This document shows, piece after piece, positions 47,728 through 57,003 of a DNA stretch of 64,000 bases. The position numbers and the translations under genes were made by a program. The notes under the pieces were generated by a model. It was not told the origin of the DNA. It worked only from the letters and a program-made list of their open reading frames with translations, and did not search any database. This DNA is from Imbricaverruca yamaguchii (taxonomy: Eukaryota > Arthropoda > Thecostraca > Neoverrucidae): positions 3,617,467 to 3,681,466 of the forward strand of contig JAOTOL010001638.1 in the NCBI GenBank assembly GCA_034440575.1, given 5' to 3'. The stretch's first letter is position 1. Every line of letters begins with the position of its first letter.

Positions 47728-48712
47728 CCACACTGCCGCCTGCGGCCGGACAGATACAGGGTCAGCCGACACTGCGACACCGCCACACTGCCGCCTGCGC
47801 CCAGAGAGATACAGGGTCAGCCGACACTGCGACACTGCCACACTGCCGCCTGCGTCCGGACAGATACAGGGTCAGCCGACACTGCGACACTGCCGCCTGC
47901 GCCCGGACAGATACAGGGTCAGCCGACATTGCGACACTGCCACACCGCCACCTGCGCCCGGACAAATACAGGGCCAGCCGACACTGCGACACTGCCACAC
48001 TGCCGCCTGCGCCCGGACAGATACAGGGTCAGCCGACACTGCGACACTGCCACACTGCCGCCTGCGCCCAGAGAGATACAGGGCCAGCCGACACTGCGAC
48101 ACTGCCACACTGCCACCTGCGCCCGGACAAATACAGGGCCAGCCGACACTGCGACACCGCCACACTGCCGCCTGCGCTCAGAGAGATACAGGGTCAGCCG
48201 ACACTGCGACACTGCCGCCTGCGCCCAGAGAGATACAGGGTCAGCCGACACTGCGACACTGCCACACTGCCGCCTGCGCCCAGAGAGATACAGGGTCAGC
48301 CGACACTGCGACACTGCCACACTGCCGCCTGCGCCCGGACAGATACAGGGTCAGCCGACACTGCGACACTGCCACACTGCCGCCTGCGCCCGGACAGATA
48401 CAGGGTCAGCCGACACTGCCACACTACCGCCTGCGCCCGGACAGATACAGGGTCAGCCGACACTGCGACACTGCCACACTGCCGCCTGCGCCCAGAGAGA
48501 TACAGGGTCAGCCGACACTGCGACACTGCCACACTGCCGCCTGCGCCCGGACAGATACAGGGTCAGCCGACACTGCGACACTGCCACACCGCCACCTGCG
48601 CCCGGACAAATACAGGGCCAGCCGACACTGCGACACTGCCACACTGCCGCCTGCGCCCAGAGAGATACAGAGCCAGCCGATACTGCGACACTGCCACACT
48701 GCCGGGACATGC
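47728..48712. repeat. 55-bp GC-rich minisatellite, 18 copies
   Basis: Eighteen copies of a 55-bp unit containing GCCGCCTGCGCCCGGACAGA and TACAGGGTCAGCCGACACTG. A few shortened copies lack about 9 bp of the CACACTGC repeat. Two to three variants (GGACAG, AGAGAG, GGACAA with GGGCC) are mixed along the array. Because 55 is not a multiple of three and no frame contains stops, long pseudo-ORFs (up to 476 codons) run through in several frames with rotating peptide repeats. They are not genes. Confidence 0.97.
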
Positions 48713-49471
48713 CACACACTGTCGCCTGTGTGTTATTTGGGCTGTAGGGCGCTTCGACCAGTCTTTGATCATTGGCGCTGCGGCACGCTGTCTCTTGCAC
48801 AGACATTCTCGTCACAGAAGCAGTTGGACTGAAGCTTCGGCCAACTTGAATATCCTGTGGACAGGCTGGAGATGCAAGCGAAACTCTTCTATAGCAGATG
48901 ACATGTGTGTAGCGAAATAAACCTGTCAACCATGCCGTCTTTGCACACGTCATCGTATAGTGGTGCGGTGATTACCAGGCAGACTACATTACTCTTTGCA
49001 AACAATTCTGAACAAGCTTAATTCCATGCAGCATACCAAATTGATTCCGTAGTAATCGAAATATATTTCGTGGGATCCAAGTTGCGATCGGATTTTGACG
49101 TTACAAGGAATCCAATGCGCCTATCGTAAAGTCCTTGGCATCGGCCGGCTCCAAGATCCTATTTCGTATTGACAATTGATCCTGTTTCGTATCCGTATAA
49201 TATCGCTTAGAACGTGCACATCTCAATTCTCATCGCTAACCAACATGCATGATTATTAGTTTAAAAACTGTTTAAAAAAATTATCATGAAACCATTAATG
49301 CAGCTACAATTTTGGAACGCCATATTAAAGAGCGCCATATTTTTGTGCGCTGTTTCTTTTCAAGTTCTGCATACACTATTGCTTAAAAACGTGCACAGTC
49401 CAAGTCTAATTTTCGATCAACACATAATCGAAAATGGCAGTCACTTCGGTGGAAATGGGAAGGCACGCAAA
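48713..49471. other. No gene recognised
   Basis: AT-rich unique-looking sequence between two arrays. Confidence 0.35.
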
Positions 49472-49818
49472 CAACTCACACTGGCTGAATAACTCCCACT
49501 GGCTGGCTAACTCACACTTGCTGAGTAGCTCGCACTAGCTGAGTAACTCACACTGGCTGAGTAACTCACACTTGCTGAATGACTCCCACTGGCTGAGTAA
49601 CTCCCACTGGTTGAATGACTCCCACTGGTTGAACAACTCGCACTGGCTGGGTAACTCACACTGGCTGAGTAACTCACAATGGCTGGGTAACTCACAACTG
49701 TTGAGTAACTCACACTGGCCTAGGACCTCGCAATGGCTGGGTAGCTCACACTGGCTGAGTAACTCGCAATGGCTGAGCAACTCGCACTAGCTGAGTAACT
49801 CGCTCTGGCCGAGTAACA
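49472..49818. repeat. 18-bp minisatellite
   Basis: About 19 copies of an 18-bp unit CTGAGTAACTCACACTGG with variants. The six-codon period keeps frames open on both strands (for example a Leu-Ser-Asn-Ser-His-Trp repeat). The core GCTGAGTAACT is shared with the array at 6.6 kb. Confidence 0.95.
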
Positions 49819-49839
49819 TGCTCTGCTTAATGTTTCCCA

Positions 49840-50220
49840 GTGTGGGCGGCAAAGCTCCACAGTGTGTCGGCTGTGTGTCGGTCAGCCGTTCGTCAATTCC
49901 CCGTCACGGCCGCTGTTCCCGGGCCGGCTGGCTGTGCAGGCCGATAGCTTTATTGGGGCCGGGCCGGCCGATCAAAGCCCGGTGTGATTGGAAATTTTCT
50001 GCACCGCCTGGCGGCCGCTTCCGCCGCGCTGCGCGCCTCGCACTGATGCCAGCTACAGACACCGGCAGACATTCGCGCGTGCTGGTGCCGCCGAGCGCCA
50101 ACTTTGCGTCTGACGTCGGCGCCCACTAATTGGGCTGCCAGTGTCGGCTGCCAACTTGCCGCCAACCGTAGCGCTGCGTGCTGACGACGGGGCAATATGG
50201 CGGCCATGTTTCTCCCCTGG
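49840..50220. promoter_or_regulatory. CpG-rich block with ATTGG and ATGGCGGCCAT
   Basis: CpG-rich block with three reverse CCAAT boxes (ATTGG near 49951, 49987 and 50129) and an exact inverted repeat ATGGC-G-GCCAT at 50197-50207, which gives YY1-like ATGGCGGC/GGCCAT motifs on both strands. This is compatible with a TATA-less island promoter read from the minus strand, or a bidirectional one. No exon is recognised. Confidence 0.35.
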
Positions 50221-50609
50221 AAAATATTATCAGCGTGAAAGCATAGGTGGAACCTCCCCTCGCCCTGGGGTGCTCGAGTCTCTCCAATGTTGTGCTGAGC
50301 CCAATCTGCTAATCACGGGTTTGAAAACATTTGAACTTGGTCAAATGTGAATTTTTCAGAAAGTAGCCAGCTGGACATGCATGACATTTAGGTGAGTGCT
50401 TTATACAAGCATTTTCCTGCACGAATTCAGAATTGCAATAGGCTACTATTGTGATTTAATGGGAATGAGACAGACAAAAGGCTTACATGCGCTTTCTAGG
50501 GAAGTTCGAAGACGCTACATATTCAAAACTCAGCTAACTAATTCAGCAATGCAATCATCTTGACCTTCTCTTCTTCTAGCACTTAATTTCAATTTTGTGG
50601 GGACATAAC
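50221..50609. other. No gene recognised
   Basis: AT-rich unique-looking sequence before the MITE. Confidence 0.35.
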
Positions 50610-50796
50610 CAGAGACGCAGCCAAGGGGGTCCGAGAGCCGAAGTCCTGCTTCTGAAAAAAGATGCGCTGCATTAAGAAGAAATTTGGGAATTTTCATCAC
50701 TCCAACGAGACATTTTCGGCGCATTTCACGGCGGAAGCTTTCTGGGTAATTTTGTTTCGAGCGATCCCCCTTAAGAAAACGTTGGCTGCGCAACTG
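50610..50796. mobile_element. hAT-type MITE, copy B
   Basis: A 187-bp element with left end CAGAGACGCAGCCAAGGGGG. The right end, read as complement, is CAGTTGCGCAGCCAACG. The flanking 8 bp are GACATAAC and GACATGAC (7 of 8 identical), which fits the hAT 8-bp duplication. Ends and subterminal CCCCTTAAGAAA are shared with copy A at 41918-42106. No coding capacity is present. Confidence 0.87.
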
Positions 50797-51217
50797 GACA
50801 TGACCTATAGCGGTATCCAGGTATTGCGTATACAAAACTAAGCCTTTGTGTTAGTGATAGCGATGGCTTTTTGTACAATGGCATTTATGCATGCTTGGCA
50901 ACACCAACGTTTTCCTAAGTTGAATAAAACATATTTTGCAGCATCGGCTTTGTTCGAAGCTTTCCATCCATTAGTCCAAATGTGAAATAGCCAAACACAA
51001 AAAACATTGGTTTGGGAGGTACCAAAGATGCCGAAAAGACGTTACGGTATAATGTATGCAGTTCCTAAGTATATATTTTGTGAGCATGGAGACGCTAATT
51101 ATGATGTCATAATGACATAAAAGATCAGCGCAACTATGAGCCACAAGGGCCCCTCTTGGCTTCACTCTGGACACACAACCAAATGCCCACCAAATCCGCC
51201 GATCAGCCTTATCTGGC
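50797..51217. other. No gene recognised
   Basis: AT-rich sequence, possibly including the distal 3' end of the LINE that lies upstream on the minus strand. Confidence 0.35.
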
Positions 51218-51286
51218 TTATTGAAAAGCAAGCCCTTTATTCTTATAATGATTGTCTATGCTGTTGGTGAAGAAAGACTGTCTTAA

Positions 51287-52632
51287 CACGAGCACTGGAG
51301 GGGGGGGGGCGAAATCCGCCCACCCCTCCGGGTTTTCGTAGATAACTCCACATGTTACCGGCCGATATACGCCATTTTTTGTGTACCTACCAATAAATGA
51401 CCGGCGCGTTGTTTGAAGTACGAAAAATGGAAATTGACCGAAACTTTTTCGAGTTAGGGATCGCTAAAGTCAAAACATTTTCTCAGCGCCAGATCACAAA
51501 TATCGGCGCTGATGCGTTTTCCGTATATTAGCAAAAAGGAAGTATTCTTGGCAAAACTAGCGACTTGTTTGATGTACATTGTCATGCTACATTGTTCCAG
51601 AGTCATGTCAAGTCACCGAGGTCAAGTCAGGTCAAGTTCGTAACAGGTTAACACACGACCTAGAGGGGGTATGACGAAATCCGCCAATACTTCCGATTTT
51701 TCGTACATACCTCCATGCTGTACCGGCCGATATACACCAACGTTTTCGCGCACCTGCTTAGAAATCACCGGCGCATTGTTTAAAGCAAGAAAAATGAAAA
51801 TCGGCCAAGAAGTTTTCAAGTTAGGGGTCGTTAAAGTAAAAACAATTCGCAACGCCAGACCACAAGAATCGGCGCTGACGCGCCTCCCGTATATTGGCTT
51901 TATAATAGGGAAGTGTTCTTGACAACACTAGCGACTTATTTGATGCATATTGTTATGCTATATAATTTAAAAGTCATGTTAGGTTGCCGAGGTCAAGTCA
52001 GATCAAGTTCATGATAGGCTAATGGAACCAAACTTGGTCAACTGGAATGTGTCATAAATGCAAATGACTGTCATGCGATTGATGATACTTTACATGTTAC
52101 TCCCTATACATCACGAAATCTACTGTTTGTCATTGTGTGCCTTAGCGTTTCCATACTTTATTCATGTATTTCACTCCTTTCTTTGCGAAGCCGATTGTGC
52201 CAAGCCGCCCAACGGAGCAGTCGGGATGGGAGTCCGGTTCCGGTAACTAGAGCATGTAATGACCTAATAAAGTGCTCCTATGTAGGTGACCTGAGATCAA
52301 ATGGGGGATGTGACATCTGTATTGCATCATTAGTAATGTCCAAAGCATCATTAATGCCAATTTTGGAGCATTTAAACACAACCACAGCGATCCATAACAA
52401 TGACAAGCGAAGTCACGCAAAAACAGAAAATTTTGTTATTTTGACCTCATTTGACCTTGAAGATATTGACCTAAGATTATGAACTTTGCACACAATAGAG
52501 TTGACTATCGTGCCCATCCACCCTGTGAATTTCGTTGCTCTAGCCTTCATAGGAGCTGAGATCTTATGGGGGCGGAATCCGGCCCCCCTCCCTCCAGTGC
52601 GCGTTATTTTCAGAGGCCCTCCAGGGCGCGTG
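51287..52632. mobile_element. TTAA-flanked non-autonomous DNA transposon, copy 2
   Basis: A 1346-bp copy of the element at 28564-29895. TTAA is at 51283-51286 and 52633-52636. The left terminus CACGAGCACTGGAGGG matches the complement of the right one at 14 of 16 positions. It has the same tandem left units (51287-51647 and from 51652), and here the second unit is itself preceded by TTAA (51648-51651). It lies within the LINE relic. Removing it with one TTAA restores an open LINE frame (RTRL-RQSFFTN), so this is a genuine insertion. No transposase is present. Confidence 0.9.
52442..52472. promoter_or_regulatory. TGACCT direct repeats in TTAA element copy 2
   Basis: TGACCT at 52442-52447 and 52452-52457 (4-bp spacer), then at 52467-52472, in the same arrangement as copy 1. 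The everted pair of copy 1 is broken here (TGACCTGAGATCA near 52288). Confidence 0.5.
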
Positions 52633-52878
52633 TTAACCTTGTCCTGTTGTCGTTAACTTTAATATTGAATTAATAACCTCTAATTGCATCATTTGTGTTA
52701 AATTCAAACATTTCCATGAGATGTCCCCGTCTCCTGACCATGGACAAATTTAAAGACCTCAATGAGATCTCCTCTCAGCCTTCTACATCTAAGTGAAAAC
52801 ATATTAAATTTCTTCAATCTTTCCTCATATGCCAGGTTGCTTATTCCATTAACCATTTTGTAGCCCTCTTTTTGTATT

Positions 52879-53216
<338 letters not shown>

Positions 53217-54561
53217 GCCGACAATATCTTTCATAACTAGGAGACCAAGCTTGGACGCAGTATTCCAAATGCGGCCTGACATATGTACAGTGAGGCTTCC
53301 TGATGACTTCCGCACTTCTGTATGATATATTCCTATTTATTGCTCCAAGCATTCTCAGTGCTTTCCTCTTGGCTTCTTTGGTCTGTTCTTATGCCGCCAA
53401 TTTTGTGTTCAGAATGACGTCTTAGTCCTTCTCCTGCTGAGTCACCGATAGTACTTCACCACCCATCAGGTATGGAGCCTTCATACGCTGCCTGTCTACA
53501 TGCATGATTTTGCACTTATCAAAATTAAATTTCATTTGCCATTCTCCGGACCACTTCACAAGTTCGTCTGAGTCTTTCTGCAGATAGACATGTTCATTGT
53601 AACCTGTTATTACCATAAAAACCTATAAGTCATTCGCAAATTTCAAAACTTCATTGCTTAGGCTACTTTCAATGTTATTTACAAATGTAATAAACAGTAG
53701 TGGCCCCAGTATTAACCCCTGTGGGAATCCACTAAGAACACTTTGTCATGCTGACTTTGCACAATTTAGCATCACTCTCTGCCGTCTATTTGAAAGCTAC
53801 AACTCTATCCATTTTACGATGGTACCTGCAATACCATGGACCTGAAGCTGCATCATTAACCGTCTGTAGGTTACCTTGTCAAAGACCTTACTAAAGTTAA
53901 GATATGCTACATCAACCTGATTTTCCTAATCAAATTGTTCTGTAGCGAAGTTAAAAAAGTCCAAGAGATTTGTGCGATACAATCGTTATTTTCTAAACCC
54001 ATGTTGAGTATCTTGAATCAATCGGTTTTCTTCCAAGTAACTAACTATTATATCCTTGATAATTGATTCAAATACCTTGCAGACTGGGGATATGAGGCTT
54101 GCTGGCCTATAGTTTTCAACTTTCCCTCTTTCTCCTTTCTTGAAAATGGGAACTACATTTGCCCTTTTCCAATCGGTTGGAATTTAATTTTGTGAAACTG
54201 ATCTCCAAAATATCATCCAAAGTGCAAATGCAAGTTCCTTTTCAGCTTCCCGCAATACTCTAGCATAAATTTAATCTGGTTCACCCGCCTTGTTTGGCTT
54301 TATTTTCCTGATATGATTGAAAACAACATCACTATCAATGAAGTCAATATCATTTATCCCATCACATGTCACTGAACTGTGGTGCACGGTTAGCAGATTA
54401 GTCATATCTTCCAATGTAAACACTGATTTAAACTGCTTGCTCAGCTCCTCAACCATCACACCATCCTCACCCAATATAGTCCCATTTACTTCTAGTGGGC
54501 CAACTGTGCTAGAAACTTTACTCAGCTCGTCGGAACATATTGGAGGGGCTTGCTCACTCAT

Positions 54562-56132
54562 GTTAGGATGTGTAATTATTGGAAGGGTTCAACCGAACAT
54601 TGAAAGAGCCCAAGTCGCAGGAAGAGATGGAAAAACTCCACCTATTTGCTACATCTCATTCATCACCTCGAACATATTTGTCGCAAGCGAACCTGTCAGG
54701 AACTGCATTGTGCTTCCACCTGGCGTTTATTGATGAACGTGACATTCTCGCAGACCCGCAAACATTCGCATGGTTATAGGTGGCGCTGCCTGCTGTGTCA
54801 TGCCTGACAATTGCGACAGCCTTCCTGCTGCATTCTTTGCTTCCTTCATTCAGCGAATTTCGTGGAGTGTGACGTACATTTCATGGGCTGCAGCCGCCGA
54901 GCGTTCTGTTAAATTTCGCGCCAAATGATTGATACAAGCCGGTTGTGTCGCTGTTTGTGTGTAAGCATTCCTGCACATTATCTTGGTTTGGTCGGTTTGG
55001 TTCCGGAGTAAACATGAACATTCATTAGTGACATTTTCGCACAATTCAGCCCAATCACAGAAAAGAAGGCCCCTTCACATTACTTACAAATTTACAATGG
55101 TTCCCTTGGCCCGAACACCACCATCAGTGGGCGTCGCTATCATGCAACAAATCGAACAAGATTGGGTTGGAAAGCTTTTTTAATTAATTTCATTTCACGA
55201 TTTCATGTTTTCTTTCGTTCCCCTCGGAATCCATGTCATGTCAACGAACAGTCACAATTCACCGCACACTCATCTACTGCACCAAATACAACACCGCAAG
55301 ACAACCTATCATGAACTACTGCAACCCGAATAACATCCCACTAAACATCGCTGCTCTCCTCAACGACGATCATCCAACATTACACGAACACCTGTTCCAC
55401 TTTCTCGCTATCACACGCCTGCTCCATGAACTATGAAAAAAAGAAAAATGATTGGGGAAAAGAAAAGAATACAAAATGAGAAAATAAAAAGATACGTTAA
55501 AAAGAAAGACAGAAAATGAACAAAAGCTAGACAAAAATGACTCACCCCACGTGAAACTGACTAACTGAAACTAACGTTCTTGCAATGTCTCAACCATTGG
55601 CGATGCCCCCCCCCAAACTACACCCCCCACCCCATGGCACCGCCCGGACTGGCAAATCTTCTCTTCCGCACCAGCTTCAGTCTCGACCAGAATCACCATC
55701 TCATTTGTCTACAAGTCAACTCAACTATACTCATCTATACGCTTCGAACTTCAAGACGACTCAGCTCTACCTCGACTCACCTCAACAAGCCAACTTTATT
55801 CTTCTTCGCTCCCTCTTATCCTCACCACGATACTCCTCATACCCGTTCACCCCCACCAAAAACCAGCACAAATCGCTAACACCACAAACGCCCACCCGGC
55901 AACAGCCGACATCGCGACACGGTGGCAGGCTGGTGATACATGGAATATATGGACACACACACATGCCGAATCCACGAAATCTTGCTGAGGAATTTGTGAG
56001 GAATGGACAAAGAACGACAGATGAAGTCAGAATTCACGGAATTCGTGGGAGAAACGTCATAGAGAACGTAGCCTTTGTTCGCACACTTTAGTTTTCATGG
56101 AAATAGTACACAGTGCATAGTACAGTACAAAT
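54562..56132. other. No gene recognised
   Basis: Mixed sequence. 55245-55950 is C/A-rich on the plus strand with few G, giving Ser/Thr/Pro/His-rich open frames up to 168 codons. These look compositional, with no recognised domain. Confidence 0.35.
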
Positions 56133-56203
56133 CTGACACATACCCTTAGGTGAACTTTTGTTTTCTATAAATCTGCTGATATCTCGAGAAAATCCCAAAT
56201 ATT
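56133..56203 (+). repeat. Left arm of 3.8-kb inverted repeat
   Basis: This 71-bp segment is the inverted counterpart of 59848-59916, including the shared words CTTAGGTGAACTTTTGTTTT, AAATCTGCTGATAT and TCTCGA/GAGAAAATCCC, at roughly 85-90% identity by eye. The outer end begins CTGACA. No target duplication is evident outside the arms. Confidence 0.88.
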
Positions 56204-56492
56204 AGACTAAACTGAGGACTTTGGGAAGCTCCCCAGTTGAACATGGGTGACTTGCATGCGCTTTATATGTATATAAATATATATAGAAAGATAGATATAT
56301 GATATGTCTATATATATATCTATATAATATATATGATACATATATTATATAGATATATGGTATACATTATATCGATGTATGATATATATATATATGACAT
56401 CATATATATGATATATATTTATATATAACGCGTACTAACCATTCATGTTCAACTGGGGTGTTTCCAAAAGACCTCAGCTAAATCTGATATTG
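56196..56492. repeat. Inner inverted repeat around a TA-rich core
   Basis: Left arm 56196-56245 and right arm 56444-56492 match at about 80%, with 15 identical bases CCCCAGTTGAACATG at the inner end. The loop of about 200 bp is TA/GATA microsatellite (56255-56430). The left arm overlaps the end of the outer 71-bp arm, so this may be a fold-back structure. Confidence 0.85.
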
Positions 56493-56571
56493 TAGGGGGG
56501 TCCGGGCCACGTCGGGCTTGGCGGTGCCGGAGCGGATTCTGGGCATTGGGCGGTTGGCGGCTGGGTGGTTG

Positions 56572-57003
56572 GCGGGCGACTGCGGCTGGCCGCCGCCGGA
56601 CCGGCTGATGATTGCCGGCGGGCGACTGCGGCTGGCCGCCGCCGGACCGGCTGATGATTGCCGGCGGGCGACTGGGACCGGGATGAGCCGGGGGATATGT
56701 TGGGGGGGCGGGCGGCGCCGCCGGACCGGGTTTAGGAGGCTTTTGCCGGCGGGCGCGGCTGCCCGCTGATGATTCGGGGGGACTGCGGCTGGCCGCCGCC
56801 GGACCGGCTGATGATTGCCGGCGGGCGACTGCGGTGGCCGCCGCCGGACCGGCTGATGATTGCCGGCGGGCGACTGCGGCTGGCCGCCGCCGGACCGGCT
56901 GATGATTGCCGGCGGGCGACTGCGGTGGCCGCCGCCGGACCGGCTGATGATTGCCGGCGGGCGACTGGCGCTGGCCGCCGCCGGACCGGCTGGTGGTTCC
57001 GGG
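56572..57003. repeat. 46-bp GC-rich minisatellite
   Basis: About seven copies of GGCGGGCGACTGCGGCTGGC followed by CGCCGCCGGACCGGCTGATG and ATTGCC (46 bp, some 45 bp). A 5'-run of two copies and a later run of five are separated by a non-repeat spacer (about 56665-56770). Long proline/arginine-rich frames on both strands derive from it. Confidence 0.95.

Noticed and set aside
47402..48832. 476-codon open frame and similar long frames on both strands
   Set aside because: They run through the 55-bp minisatellite, which is stop-free in several frames; the peptide repeat rotates because 55 is not a multiple of three.
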